64,000 nt of DNA, from the NCBI GenBank assembly GCA_012744475.1, contig JAAYBV010000051.1, positions 1-64,000 of the forward strand. Direction: 5' to 3'. Positions within the stretch are counted from its first letter, which is position 1; every line of letters begins with the position of its first letter. The notes below the pieces were generated by a model that worked only from the letters and a program-made list of their open reading frames with translations, searched no databases and was not told the DNA's origin. This document shows positions 50,807-59,256 of this stretch, piece by piece. The position numbers were made by a program, and so were the translations under genes. Source of the DNA: Phycisphaerae bacterium. Lineage in GTDB: Bacteria; Planctomycetota; Phycisphaerae; Sedimentisphaerales; Anaerobacaceae.

Positions 50807-50947
50807 CTCAGCGGAAGAGCCTCAGACCCCCTGCCGCAACTTCAGGCCACGTGCCCCGACGCACCTGGAGACAGGAGCCGGCCAGTCCACGGCCGAGATC
50901 CGGTCAAAATCCGGAAAATTCGGTGCAAAATCGTTTGACAGGGGGTC
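50804..50947 (+). other. tRNA-like fragment and long-range inverted repeat upstream of rplM
   Basis: TAGCTCAGCGGAAGAGC (50804-50820) has the exact form of a tRNA position 8-25 D-arm, and CCGGTCAAAATCCGG (50900-50914) resembles a T-arm. The intervening ~80 bases do not fold as an anticodon arm, so this is not a functional tRNA. GACCCCCTG (50825-50833) is the perfect reverse complement of CAGGGGGTC (50939-50947), which overlaps the rplM promoter. It may be a tRNA remnant or a regulatory structure. Confidence 0.35.
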
Positions 50948-50962
50948 GGGGTTTGCTAAAAT
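50935..50962 (+). promoter_or_regulatory. Sigma-70-type promoter of rplM-rpsI
   Basis: TTGACA (50935-50940) and TAAAAT (50957-50962) are separated by 16 bases, about 40 bases upstream of the rplM ATG. The -35 is a perfect consensus, appropriate for a ribosomal protein operon. Confidence 0.7.
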
Positions 50963-51002
50963 GCGCAGTTTCTAATCCGGAAACAGCATAGAGAGTCCGA
51001 CT

Positions 51003-51434
51003 ATGAAGAGCTTCATGGCCAAGAAGAACGAAGTCGAGCAGAAATGGCTCCTGGTGGACGCCGAAGGTGCGGTTCTGGGGCGGATGGCCGCCAAAATCGC
51101 GCCGATTCTGATGGGCAAGACCAAACCGACCTACACGCCGCACGTGGACGTGGGCGACTACGTTATCGTCGTCAACGCCGACAAGGTGAAGGTCACCGGC
51201 AAGAAGGCCGAGCAGTTGAAGTACGACTGGTACACCTACTACCCCGGCGGTCACAAAGTCGCCACCTTTGCCGAGATGATGGCCAAGAAACCCGAGAAAG
51301 TGATCGAGTTGGCGGTCCGAAGGATGCTGCCGAAGAGCACGATGGGCCGCAACATGCTCAAGAAGCTGAAGATCTACCGCGGCCCGGACCACCAGCACCA
51401 GGCCCAACAACCTGAGAAGATCGAACTGTTCTAA
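51003..51434 (+). CDS. rplM: 50S ribosomal protein L13
   Basis: 143 residues. The L13 pattern is complete: KWLLVDAEGAVLGRMAAKIA, PTYTPHVDVGDYVIVVNADK, VKVTGKKAEQLKYDWYTYY, RRMLPKSTMGRNMLKKLKIY. It binds 23S rRNA early in assembly of the large subunit. It is followed after 15 bases by rpsI, the conserved bacterial pairing. An internal ATG four codons in is an alternative start. Confidence 0.97.
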   Translation: MKSFMAKKNEVEQKWLLVDAEGAVLGRMAAKIAPILMGKTKPTYTPHVDVGDYVIVVNADKVKVTGKKAEQLKYDWYTYYPGGHKVATFAEMMAKKPEKVIELAVRRMLPKSTMGRNMLKKLKIYRGPDHQHQAQQPEKIELF

Positions 51435-51449
51435 GCGGAACTTTGAACC

Positions 51450-51941
51450 ATGACCGAGAATCGACCCGAAAACGTGACCGTCGAAGCCAAGCCCGAGGCC
51501 AAACAGCCGGCCGCCAAACCCGTCCTGGGCCCCGGCAACAAGAGCAAAGAGAAGTACGGCTACTGGTGGGGCACCGGCCGAAGAAAGACCTCGATTGCTC
51601 GCGTTCGGATTCGGCCCGGCAGCGGCAAGCTCATCGTCAACAAGAAAGAGCTGGACAGTTTCTTCTCGCGGGAGCAGGACCGCAAGGCGGTGGTGGCGCC
51701 GCTGAAAAGCGTTCATGCCGAAAAGGCGTTCGACATCTTCATTAACGTCAAGGGTGGCGGCACGACCGGCCAGGCGGGCGCGGCCCTGCTGGGTGTGGCC
51801 CGGGCGCTAAGAAGCTACGACGAGAACTACGTTCAGGCCCTGCGCGACGGCGGGCACCTGACGCGTGATCCGCGAATGGTCGAGAGGAAGAAGCCCGGCC
51901 AATCCGGTGCACGGCGGAGGTTCCAGTTCTCCAAGCGTTAG
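51450..51941 (+). CDS. rpsI: 30S ribosomal protein S9
   Basis: 163 residues, longer than the usual ~130 because of a charged N-terminal extension of about 30 residues (ENVTVEAKPEAKQPAAKP). The core is standard: YWWGTGRRKTSIARVRIRPG, FDIFINVKGGGTTGQAGAAL, LRDGGHLTRDPRMVERKKPG, and the C-terminal SGARRRFQFSKR tail that reaches the P-site tRNA. It is the second gene of the rplM-rpsI operon, closed by a terminator at 51970. Confidence 0.97.
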   Translation: MTENRPENVTVEAKPEAKQPAAKPVLGPGNKSKEKYGYWWGTGRRKTSIARVRIRPGSGKLIVNKKELDSFFSREQDRKAVVAPLKSVHAEKAFDIFINVKGGGTTGQAGAALLGVARALRSYDENYVQALRDGGHLTRDPRMVERKKPGQSGARRRFQFSKR

Positions 51942-51969
51942 AAGCCACCATCGATCCATCGCTTACGAC

Positions 51970-52003
51970 AGCCGCCGAGAGACGATCTTGGCGGCTTTTT
52001 TTG
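51970..52003 (+). terminator. Rho-independent terminator after rpsI
   Basis: Stem AGCCGCC/GGCGGCT with a 13-base loop, followed by a run of seven Ts, 29 bases past the rpsI stop. Confidence 0.85.
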
Positions 52004-52005
52004 TA

Positions 52006-52024
52006 GGGCGAGCCGTCCTCGCCC
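52006..52024. repeat. Small palindrome GGGCGA/TCGCCC with TGTAG head
   Basis: TGTAGGGCGA...TCGCCC directly follows the rpsI terminator. It shares the (T)GTAG head and short GC palindrome with the elements at 23125, 53982 and 63279, though here the TAG does not end a gene. Confidence 0.5.
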
Positions 52025-52072
52025 GTCATCAGGACCGTCGTGCCAGAGGGCACGACTTGCAGGAGAAGACGT

Positions 52073-53080
52073 ATGATTCGAGTCGCCATCATCGGCGCCA
52101 GCGGATACACCGGCGCCGAGAGCATCCGCATCCTGTTCCGGCACAGCCAAGCCGAGCTGACCTACCTGACCGCCCTTCCCGAGGAGTGCGGACCGGTGGA
52201 AGAGGTTTTTCCGGAGTTTCGCGGCCGTTGCGGGCTGACCATCGAGCCGCTGGACCTCGACAAGCTGTCGCAACTGGCGGATGTGGCGTTGTGTTGCCTG
52301 CCGCACAAGGTCTCGATGGGGTTTGTGCCCAAGCTGCTCGACGCCGGCGTCAAGGTGATCGATTTCAGCGCCGACTACCGCATCAAGAACGTGAACGTCT
52401 ACGAGAAGTTCTACCAGAAGCACACCGACACCGCCAATCTCGCCAAGGCAGTATATGGTCTGCCGGAGCTGTTCCGCAAGCAGATCAAGGACACCAACTT
52501 GGTCGCCAACCCGGGCTGCTTCCCCACGGGCGCGATTCTGGCGATGGCCCCCCTGCTGAAGGAAGGGCTCATCCAAACCGATTCGGTGATCGTCAGCTCG
52601 GTCACAGGCGCCTCCGGGGCGGGCAAGAACCCGTCGAGCAAGTTCCACTTCCCGAACATGAACGAGAACCTTTTCCCGTATGGGGTCGGGACGCACCGGC
52701 ACATGCCGGAGATGGAGCAGATCGCCGGCGAAGTGGCCGGGACCGGCGTGCAGATCCTGTTCCAGCCGCACGTGGGACCGTTCGATCGCGGCATCCTGTC
52801 GAGCGTCTACGGCCGTCCGGCCAAGGGCCTCAAGAACGAGCAGTTGCTGCCGCTCTACCAGGATTTCTACAAGGCCGAGCCGTTCGTCCGCGTCTGCAAG
52901 ACCCCGCCGGCTGTCAAGGACGTCGCCGGCACAAACTATTGCCACGTGTTTCCCGTCCTGGTCAAAGGTCAGCTCGCGATGTTCTCGGCAATCGACAACC
53001 TCGTCAAGGGCGCCTCGGGCCAGGCGATCCAGAACATGAACATCCTGTTCGGTTTCGAGGAGGTCATGGGACTCAAGTAA
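52073..53080 (+). CDS. argC: N-acetyl-gamma-glutamyl-phosphate reductase
   Basis: 335 residues from the ATG at 52073, with AGGAG upstream. The NADP-binding loop is VAIIGASGYTGAESIRILF. The catalytic cysteine lies in VANPGCFPTGAILAMAP and the acid/base histidine in GVGTHRHMPEMEQ. GASGAGKNPSSKFHF is also family-typical. It reduces N-acetylglutamyl-phosphate to the semialdehyde in arginine biosynthesis. argJ lies 1.8 kb downstream on the same strand, separated by a nitrilase and a nucleotidyltransferase pair. Confidence 0.95.
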   Translation: MIRVAIIGASGYTGAESIRILFRHSQAELTYLTALPEECGPVEEVFPEFRGRCGLTIEPLDLDKLSQLADVALCCLPHKVSMGFVPKLLDAGVKVIDFSADYRIKNVNVYEKFYQKHTDTANLAKAVYGLPELFRKQIKDTNLVANPGCFPTGAILAMAPLLKEGLIQTDSVIVSSVTGASGAGKNPSSKFHFPNMNENLFPYGVGTHRHMPEMEQIAGEVAGTGVQILFQPHVGPFDRGILSSVYGRPAKGLKNEQLLPLYQDFYKAEPFVRVCKTPPAVKDVAGTNYCHVFPVLVKGQLAMFSAIDNLVKGASGQAIQNMNILFGFEEVMGLK

Positions 53081-53087
53081 TGACCGT

Positions 53088-53135
53088 GTGAAGGGTGCGA
53101 AGGGTCTGAAGGGTGCAAAGGGTGCCAAGAGCGTG
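53088..53135 (+). repeat. Short tandem repeat (GAAGGGTGC-like units)
   Basis: Consecutive units GTGAAGGGT, GCGAAGGGT, CTGAAGGGT, GCAAAGGGT, then GCCAAGAGC and GTGAAGAGT, form a degenerate 9-base tandem repeat at the junction of argC and the nitrilase. Because the period is a multiple of three it stays open and encodes K-G-x repeats. Confidence 0.7.
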
Positions 53136-53984
53136 AAGAGTGGAACGCTTACAGTCGCGACGTGTCAGTTTGCGGTCGGTGCGTCGATCGAGGAGAACGC
53201 CAAGAACATCTGCGGCTTTCTTCACCGGGCCAAGGAGGCTCGCGCCGAGATCGTCCACTTCTCCGAGTGCGCGCTGAGCGGTTACGCAGGCACCGACTTC
53301 GAGACGTTGGACGACTACGACTGGCCCCTTTTGCGGACCGAGACGCGGAAGATCATGGACTTGGCGGGGCGTCTGGGGCTCTGGGTCGTGCTGGGCAGCA
53401 CGCATCCGCTGACCGAGCCGCACAAGCCCCACAACTGCCTGTACCTGATCGACGCGAAGGGCCGGATCGCCGACCGCTACGACAAGCGATTCGGCACGCC
53501 GGGCGACCTGGAGCACTACACGCCGGGCGATCGGTTCGTCACGTTCACGCTCAACGGCGTCCACTGCGCGCTGCTGATCTGCTTCGACCTGCGTTTCCCC
53601 GAGCTGTATCGCGAGCTGTACAAGCGGGGTGTGCAGTGCGTCTTCCAGTCGTTCTACAACGCCCGCCAGGAGGGCCCGAGCGTGCACACGCACATCATGC
53701 GACAGACGATGCAGTGCCACGCCGCGACGAACTTCTGCTGGGTGAGCATGGCCAACTCCAGCGCGTATTACAGTCCCTACCCCTCGTGCCTCATCCAGCC
53801 CGACGGTGTGATCGCCGGCCAACTGACCGACAACGAGCCGGGAATGCTCGTCAGCGCCGTGGACCTGAGCCGGGAATTCTACGACCCGATGAAAGACTTC
53901 CGCGACCTGGCCGTCGCCGGCCGCCTCACCAACGGCCCCGGCCCGCTCGACGACCCCCGATCCAGAAACACAACCGACCTGTAG
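53088..53984 (+). CDS. Carbon-nitrogen hydrolase (nitrilase superfamily)
   Basis: 298 residues from a GTG at 53088, seven bases after argC. The nitrilase triad is visible: Glu in VHFSECALSGYAG, Lys in RYDKRFGTPGDLEHY and Cys in CALLICFDLRFPELYREL. The first ~18 residues (KGAKGLKGAKGAKS) are translated from a short DNA repeat, so the true start may be the GTG at 53133 (KSGTLTVATCQFAVG). The family covers amidases, N-carbamoyl hydrolases and deaminated-glutathione amidases; the specific substrate is unknown. The TAG stop belongs to a palindromic element. Confidence 0.85.
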   Translation: MKGAKGLKGAKGAKSVKSGTLTVATCQFAVGASIEENAKNICGFLHRAKEARAEIVHFSECALSGYAGTDFETLDDYDWPLLRTETRKIMDLAGRLGLWVVLGSTHPLTEPHKPHNCLYLIDAKGRIADRYDKRFGTPGDLEHYTPGDRFVTFTLNGVHCALLICFDLRFPELYRELYKRGVQCVFQSFYNARQEGPSVHTHIMRQTMQCHAATNFCWVSMANSSAYYSPYPSCLIQPDGVIAGQLTDNEPGMLVSAVDLSREFYDPMKDFRDLAVAGRLTNGPGPLDDPRSRNTTDL

Positions 53985-54008
53985 CGCCCCACGGCGCCGA
54001 TATGGGGC
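53982..54008. repeat. TAG-headed palindrome at the nitrilase stop
   Basis: TAG stop, then GCCCCA (53986-53991), the self-complementary CGGCGCCG, and TGGGGC (54003-54008). The stop codon is the head of the element, as at 23146 and 63281. Confidence 0.55.
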
Positions 54009-54076
54009 CTTTCATCGCAAGCTCGTGGCTGTTAGAATGAGTGGAACGCGATGTGCAGTGACTATCCCGGAACAGA

Positions 54077-54283
54077 ATGATGATCGTGAACACGCCCGAA
54101 TTCGAGGACTTCTGTAGAAGACAGATGGCCGACGACACACTCTCCTATGAGCAGGCGCGACGAATCTATGAGTCGCTGCACCAGGAGGCTCTGGCCCTGG
54201 GAGCTATCAGTTCGGCCAACATCTGGGACGATTTCGAAGTGGACTTACGCGTCGCCAAGGCAGTGAACGGAATGCGGCTGTGA
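54077..54283 (+). CDS. Small partner of nucleotidyltransferase, pair 3 (68 aa)
   Basis: 68 residues, helical and acidic (FEDFCRRQMADDTLSYEQAR, IYESLHQEALALGAISSANI, DDFEVDLRVAKAVNGMRL). It has no sequence motif in common with the partners of pairs 1 and 2 beyond size and position. It overlaps the next gene by four bases, so the two are coupled. The function is unknown. Confidence 0.72.
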   Translation: MMIVNTPEFEDFCRRQMADDTLSYEQARRIYESLHQEALALGAISSANIWDDFEVDLRVAKAVNGMRL

Positions 54284-54834
54284 TAACCTCCCTGATCAAG
54301 AGAATCGCCAGACAATTGGACGTCGGCCGCATTCCCTACATGATCATTGGTGGGCAGGCGGTTCTGCTCTACGGGCGTCCCCGCCTGACGCGGGATATCG
54401 ATATTACTCTCGGCGTGGATACCAATCAGTACGTCCGGATCGAGCAGTTGTGCAGAGACCTGAACTTGCGGCCTCTGCTGGAGGACTCGCGCGATTTCAC
54501 AATAAGGACCAAGGTACTCCCGGCGGAAGATCCAGAGTCCAGGATCAGGGTGGATTTCATCTTCTCCTTCACGCCGTACGAGACGCAGGCTATGGAGCGG
54601 ACCAACAAAGTGTTTCTGGACGATTGCGTCGTCAGATTCGCTTCGTGCGAGGACGTCATTATCCACAAGATGGTGGCCGCCAGGCCCATCGATGTGGAAG
54701 ACGTGCGACACATGATAGCCAGGAACAAGGAGGAACTCGACCTGTCCTATCTCAGGCACTGGCTCGCCGAGTTCGGCAGCCTGCCCGAACACACAACCGT
54801 CCTGGCCGATTTCGAGAAGCTGCTGGAGCAGTGA
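54280..54834 (+). CDS. Nucleotidyltransferase-fold protein, pair 3 (184 aa)
   Basis: 184 residues from a GTG at 54280 overlapping the previous stop. The signature is IPYMIIGGQAVLLYGRPRLT followed by RDIDITLGVD, giving the GG...DxD catalytic acids. A third acid is in SRIRVDFIFSFTPYE. VRFASCEDVIIHKMVAARPI and the following helices fit AbiEii/MNT-like proteins. It is closer to pair 1 than to pair 2 in length. A toxin-antitoxin-like or tRNA/NMP-modifying role is possible; neither is shown. Confidence 0.83.
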   Translation: MITSLIKRIARQLDVGRIPYMIIGGQAVLLYGRPRLTRDIDITLGVDTNQYVRIEQLCRDLNLRPLLEDSRDFTIRTKVLPAEDPESRIRVDFIFSFTPYETQAMERTNKVFLDDCVVRFASCEDVIIHKMVAARPIDVEDVRHMIARNKEELDLSYLRHWLAEFGSLPEHTTVLADFEKLLEQ

Positions 54835-54897
54835 CACGGTCGAGTCGAAGGCCTTTTCACCGTTTTTTGATTTCACAGTCGCATTGACGAGGTCAGC

Positions 54898-56100
54898 ATG
54901 AGGAACAACAGCATTACGGGCCCGAAGGGGTTTATGGCGGCGGGGGTCAAGTGCGGGATCAAGGTTTCGGGCAAGCCGGACATGGCGCTGCTGGTCTGTC
55001 CGACGGGAGCGACAGCCGCCGCGGTGTTCACGACGAACAAGATCACCTCGGCGGCGGTCGAGGTCTCCCGCGAGCACGCCCGCAGCGCGAAGGTCTACGC
55101 GGTCGTGGTCAACTCCGGCTGCGCCAACGCCTGCACAGGCAAGCTCGGCCTGGCCAACGCCCGCAGGATGTGCGCGATGACCGCGGCCGAAACGGGGGTC
55201 AGACCCGGCCAGGTGCTCGTCGCCTCGACGGGCGTGATCGGCCACCAGTTGCCCATGGCCAAGGTGACAGAAGGGATCACCCGCGCCGCCGCGGCCCTGT
55301 CGGACTCGCCAAGGGCGGGGCTGGCCTTTGCCCACGCGATCATGACCACGGACACGAAATGCAAACGGGCCTACCGCCAGATCATGCTGTCCCGCAAGCA
55401 GGTGCGGATCGCCGGGACGGTCAAAGGGGCCGGGATGATCGGGCCCAACATGGCCACCACTCTGTTGTTTGTCACGACGGACGTCTCCATCAGCAAGCCC
55501 TTGCTGGGCAAGGCTTTCGCAGAGGCTGTCGGCAGTTCGCTCAACCGGCTCACCGTGGATGGTCATCAGAGCACCAACGACACGGGAGTCCTTCTCGCCT
55601 CGGGCCAGGCGGGCAACCCGCGAATCGCGAGTCGCTCGCGTGACTGTGAGCGATTCTCCGCCGCCCTGACCGAACTGTGCACCGACCTGGTCCGGCAGAT
55701 GGCCCTGGACGCCGAAGGGGCCACGCGGATGTTCAAGGTGGTCATCAAGGGCGCTGCCACGCAGGCGGACGCCGTGAAGGCGGCCCGCGCGATCGCCGAT
55801 TACCCCCTCTTCAAGTGCGCCGTCCACGGCGGCGACCCGAACTGGGGTCGCATCATCTGCGCCGTCGGTTCCTCGGGTGTGGCTCTGGACCCTCGTCGGC
55901 TCTCCTGCAAGCTGGACGACCTCTACGTGTTCCGGAACGGGACGCCGACGGACTTCGACGTCAAGAAGGCGGCCCGAATCATCTCTCAGAGAGAGCACAC
56001 CATCACCGTGGACCTGGGCATCGGACGGGCCGGCGACTTCTACTACGGCTGCGACCTCAGCGCCGGATACGTCCACATCAACGCCGACTACCACACGTAG
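54898..56100 (+). CDS. argJ: Bifunctional ornithine acetyltransferase / N-acetylglutamate synthase
   Basis: 400 residues. The cleavage and nucleophile site is in GAGMIGPNMATTLLFVTTD, where autocleavage before the threonine makes the two subunits. GFMAAGVKCGIKVSGKPDMA at the N-terminus, SGCANACTGKLGLANARRM, NRLTVDGHQSTNDTGVLLAS and DPNWGRIICAVGSSGVALD are all family landmarks. It transfers the acetyl group from N-acetylornithine to glutamate, recycling acetyl in arginine synthesis. Together with argC it supplies two steps of the pathway here. Confidence 0.96.
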   Translation: MRNNSITGPKGFMAAGVKCGIKVSGKPDMALLVCPTGATAAAVFTTNKITSAAVEVSREHARSAKVYAVVVNSGCANACTGKLGLANARRMCAMTAAETGVRPGQVLVASTGVIGHQLPMAKVTEGITRAAAALSDSPRAGLAFAHAIMTTDTKCKRAYRQIMLSRKQVRIAGTVKGAGMIGPNMATTLLFVTTDVSISKPLLGKAFAEAVGSSLNRLTVDGHQSTNDTGVLLASGQAGNPRIASRSRDCERFSAALTELCTDLVRQMALDAEGATRMFKVVIKGAATQADAVKAARAIADYPLFKCAVHGGDPNWGRIICAVGSSGVALDPRRLSCKLDDLYVFRNGTPTDFDVKKAARIISQREHTITVDLGIGRAGDFYYGCDLSAGYVHINADYHT

Positions 56101-56230
56101 GATGTGAAGCAGCGTAAAGACGCGAACGCCCGCCGCTGAACAACTGGAGAAGAAACGACGCCTTCGGCAACCAATCCGCGTCTGTCGGCCCCAAAGCACG
56201 CGATTTCTACCGTCCTTGACCTAAAAAGGG

Positions 56231-56258
56231 TTGAAATGCAACTGCCTTTCTGTACACT
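56231..56258 (+). promoter_or_regulatory. Candidate promoter of hppA
   Basis: TTGAAA (56231-56236) and TACACT (56253-56258) with a 16-base spacer, 60 bases before the GTG start. Visual match only. Confidence 0.45.
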
Positions 56259-56318
56259 GTCTGGGATTTTGTGCCAGTCGTATGCGCCAAACGAGGTCTA
56301 TTCGAAAGGAGTTCAAAA

Positions 56319-58763
56319 GTGAGTGCGCTGAAGAGAATTGTGGGGTTGTCGGTGCCGGTCCTGGCCCTCAGTGCGGCGGCCAGCGCCGCCCAGGCCGCCG
56401 GGGGGCCCATCGATGCCGAGACGGCATCGGGTACGACGCTGTTCTGGTGGATTGCGCCCATTTCGGCGCTGTGCGCTCTGGGGTTTGCGTTCTACTTCTA
56501 CAAGAAGATGATCGAAGCTCCGGCGGGCACGGAGAAGATGGTCGAGATCGCCCAGTACGTGCGTGAAGGCGCCTATGCCTACCTCCGACGTCAGTACAGT
56601 GTGGTCGCCGTGGTTTTCGCGGTTCTCGTGGCGCTCTTCGCCTTTCTGGCGTACAAAGGCATCCAGAACCCATTCGTCCCCGTGGCCTTCCTCACCGGCG
56701 GCTTCTTCAGCGGCCTGTGCGGATTTCTGGGGATGAAGACGGCAACGGCCGCCTCCTCGCGCACCGCCCAGGGCGCCAGCAAAAGCCTCAACAGCGGTTT
56801 GCAGGTGGCCTTCCGGTCCGGCGCCGTCATGGGCCTGGTCGTGGTGGGCTTCGGTCTGCTCGACATCTCGCTGTGGTACCTGATCCTCGACAAGCTCGTC
56901 TACACGCCCGAACACATGGAGAACGGCTTGACCCTGTGGGGCCTGACCCTCGTTCACCCGGGCATGGACCCGCAGCGGATGCTCGTGGAAATCACGACGA
57001 CAATGATCACCTTCGGCATGGGCGCCTCGACGCAGGCCCTCTTCGCCCGCGTCGGTGGCGGTATCTACACGAAGTCCGCGGACGTCGGCGCTGACCTGGT
57101 CGGTAAGGTCGAAGCCGGCATTCCGGAAGACGACCCGCGCAATCCGGCAACCATCGCCGACAACGTCGGTGACAACGTCGGCGATGTCGCCGGCATGGGC
57201 GCCGACCTGTACGAGAGCTACTGCGGCTCGATCCTGGCGACCGCCGCCCTCGGCGCCGCCTTGCCGCTGTCGGCCGTCGCCGCCAGCGGCATGGACCCGC
57301 TGAAGGCCGTCCTGGCCCCCATGATCGTCGCAGGCATCGGTATTCTGCTGTCGATCGTCGGCGTGTTCATGGTCCGCTGCAAGGAAGACGCCAGCCAGAA
57401 GAATCTGCTTCGCGCCCTGCTGCTCGGAACGCTCGGCAGTTCCGTGCTGATTCTGGTCGTGCTCGCCGGTCTGGCGATGACGGACTGGATCAGTTGGGGC
57501 ATCTTCGGCTCGGTGGTTTCCGGTCTGGTCGCCGGCGTGCTGATTGGGCAGTTCACCGAATACTACACCTCCGATGAGTACAAGCCGACCAAAGGCATCG
57601 CGAATCAAGCGAGAATGGGGCCGGCGACGACCATCATCGACGGTTTCGCCAACGGCATGTACTCTGCGGGCCTGCCGGTCGTCACGATCGTGATCGGCAT
57701 CCTGTGCGCGTATGGTTTCGCCGGCGGCTTCTCCGACGTGGCGATGGGTCTGTACGGCATCGGCTTCGCTGCCGTCGGCATGCTCTCGACGCTGGGCATC
57801 ACCCTGGCCACCGACGCCTACGGGCCGATCGCCGACAACGCCGGCGGCAACGCGGAAATGGCCGGCCTCGATCCGGAAGTCCGCAAACGGACCGACGCGC
57901 TGGACGCTTTGGGCAACACCACCGCTGCAACCGGCAAAGGCTTTGCCATCGGCTCGGCCGCTCTGACCGCCATGGCCCTGCTGGCAGCGTATATCGAAGA
58001 GATTCGCATCTGGATCGGGCGTCTGGCCCAGGAAAGCGCGGACGGCATCTACCACGTGGGCAAGATCGCGTTTGCCGCCACCGACGGCGTGGCCGGCGCG
58101 ATCAACGCCAGGACGGCCACCATGACGGATTTCGTCAACGCCTACGATCTGACGATCATGAATCCGAAGCTGATCGGCGGCCTGTTCATCGGCGGGATGA
58201 TGGCCTTCGTGTTCTGCGCGATGACCATGAAAGCCGTCGGTCGTGCCGCAGGCGCCATGGTCGAGGAAGTCCGCCGGCAGTTCAAGGACATCCCGGGCAT
58301 CATGCAGGGCACCGGCAAGCCGGACTATGCCCGCTGCGTCTCGATTTCCACGAAGGGCGCGCAGCGGGAGATGATTCTGCCCTCGCTGCTGGCGATCATC
58401 GTGCCGGTGGTGACCGGTCTGCTCATGGGCGTCTCGGGCGTCATGGGGCTTCTGGTGGGCGGCCTCACCACCGGGTTCGTCCTGGCCATCACGCTCAACA
58501 ACGCCGGCGGCGCCTGGGACAATGCCAAGAAGTACATCGAGAAGGGCGCCCACGGCGGCAAGAAACTGCCCGACGGCACGAAGAACCCGGTGCACGGCGC
58601 CGCGGTCATCGGCGACACGGTCGGCGATCCGTTCAAGGACACCTCCGGTCCCAGCCTGAACATCCTGATCAAGCTGATGTCGATGGTCAGCGTGGTGTTC
58701 TCCGGCGTGATCGTGAAGTTCGCGCCGCAGGTCAGCGCCTGGCTGCACCTGGGCAGTCAGTAA
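56319..58763 (+). CDS. hppA: Membrane-bound pyrophosphatase, K+-dependent type
   Basis: 814 residues, about 16 membrane helices, GTG start at 56319 with AAGGAG upstream. Pyrophosphate-site motifs are [59 protein letters not shown] and [19 protein letters not shown]. The determinant segment reads [14 protein letters not shown]. Alanine at the position where K+-independent pumps have lysine marks the K+-dependent class, which contains the Na+ pumps. It couples pyrophosphate hydrolysis to cation export across the membrane. Na+ versus H+ is not decided by sequence reading alone. Confidence 0.95.
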   Translation: MSALKRIVGLSVPVLALSAAASAAQAAGGPIDAETASGTTLFWWIAPISALCALGFAFYFYKKMIEAPAGTEKMVEIAQYVREGAYAYLRRQYSVVAVVFAVLVALFAFLAYKGIQNPFVPVAFLTGGFFSGLCGFLGMKTATAASSRTAQGASKSLNSGLQVAFRSGAVMGLVVVGFGLLDISLWYLILDKLVYTPEHMENGLTLWGLTLVHPGMDPQRMLVEITTTMITFGMGASTQALFARVGGGIYTKSADVGADLVGKVEAGIPEDDPRNPATIADNVGDNVGDVAGMGADLYESYCGSILATAALGAALPLSAVAASGMDPLKAVLAPMIVAGIGILLSIVGVFMVRCKEDASQKNLLRALLLGTLGSSVLILVVLAGLAMTDWISWGIFGSVVSGLVAGVLIGQFTEYYTSDEYKPTKGIANQARMGPATTIIDGFANGMYSAGLPVVTIVIGILCAYGFAGGFSDVAMGLYGIGFAAVGMLSTLGITLATDAYGPIADNAGGNAEMAGLDPEVRKRTDALDALGNTTAATGKGFAIGSAALTAMALLAAYIEEIRIWIGRLAQESADGIYHVGKIAFAATDGVAGAINARTATMTDFVNAYDLTIMNPKLIGGLFIGGMMAFVFCAMTMKAVGRAAGAMVEEVRRQFKDIPGIMQGTGKPDYARCVSISTKGAQREMILPSLLAIIVPVVTGLLMGVSGVMGLLVGGLTTGFVLAITLNNAGGAWDNAKKYIEKGAHGGKKLPDGTKNPVHGAAVIGDTVGDPFKDTSGPSLNILIKLMSMVSVVFSGVIVKFAPQVSAWLHLGSQ

Positions 58764-58826
58764 TCTGTGACCCGTTGCGCCGGCCACGCGACGTGGTTGA
58801 CGCAACCAGGCATTCCAAGTAAGCTG

Positions 58827-58860
58827 AAAGGGTGGCCGCTTTGGCCACCCTTTTTGTTTT
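58827..58860 (+). terminator. Rho-independent terminator after hppA
   Basis: Stem AAAGGGTGGCC/GGCCACCCTTT with a 5-base loop, then TTGTTTT. It sits 63 bases past the hppA stop and just before rsfS. Confidence 0.9.
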
Positions 58861-58879
58861 GTGACCGGGAGTTCGAGGA

Positions 58880-59236
58880 TTGAAGAAGGCAAAAGACAGT
58901 AACGCCAGAGACTTTGCGCTGGCCGCCGCCAGGCTGGCCGACGCCAACCATTGCACCGATATCACGGTCCTGGACCTTCGGGGCGCTTCCCCGGCGACAG
59001 ACTACTTCGTGATCGCCACCGGGACCAGCGACCGGCAGATGCGCACCGTGGCCGACGAGATTTCCGAGGCCGGGCGGGGCTTGGGTTTTGCACGCTTCGG
59101 CCGGGCCGGATACGAACAGGGACGCTGGATCCTGCTCGACTTCATCAATGTGGTGGTCCACCTGTTCGACAGCGAGTATCGCGACTACTACGACCTCGAG
59201 CTGCTCTGGGGCGACGCCAAGAGAATTGACTATTGA
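58880..59236 (+). CDS. rsfS: Ribosome silencing factor
   Basis: 118 residues from a TTG start. The RsfS/Iojap core is visible: CTDITVLDLRGASPATDYFV, IATGTSDRQMRTVADEI, GRWILLDFINVVVHLFDSEY and RDYYDLELLWGDAKR. It binds L14 and blocks subunit joining when nutrients are short. It precedes argS by 20 bases. Confidence 0.93.
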   Translation: MKKAKDSNARDFALAAARLADANHCTDITVLDLRGASPATDYFVIATGTSDRQMRTVADEISEAGRGLGFARFGRAGYEQGRWILLDFINVVVHLFDSEYRDYYDLELLWGDAKRIDY

Positions 59237-59256
59237 TGATTGGCTATTGATTATTG
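59227..59256. repeat. AT-rich low-complexity spacer between rsfS and argS
   Basis: GACTATTGATGATTGGCTAT followed by TGATTATTGA is a string of ATTGAT-type units like the one at 49770-49802. It contains the rsfS stop and reaches the argS ATG; several in-frame stops keep the two genes apart. Confidence 0.55.

Noticed and set aside
50797-50920. Functional tRNA gene
   Set aside because: Only a D-arm and a T-arm-like hairpin are present; there is no acceptor stem pairing and no anticodon arm.
53088-53135. CRISPR-like repeat array
   Set aside because: The units are 9 bases long, adjacent and without spacers; no cas gene is present. It is a simple tandem repeat.
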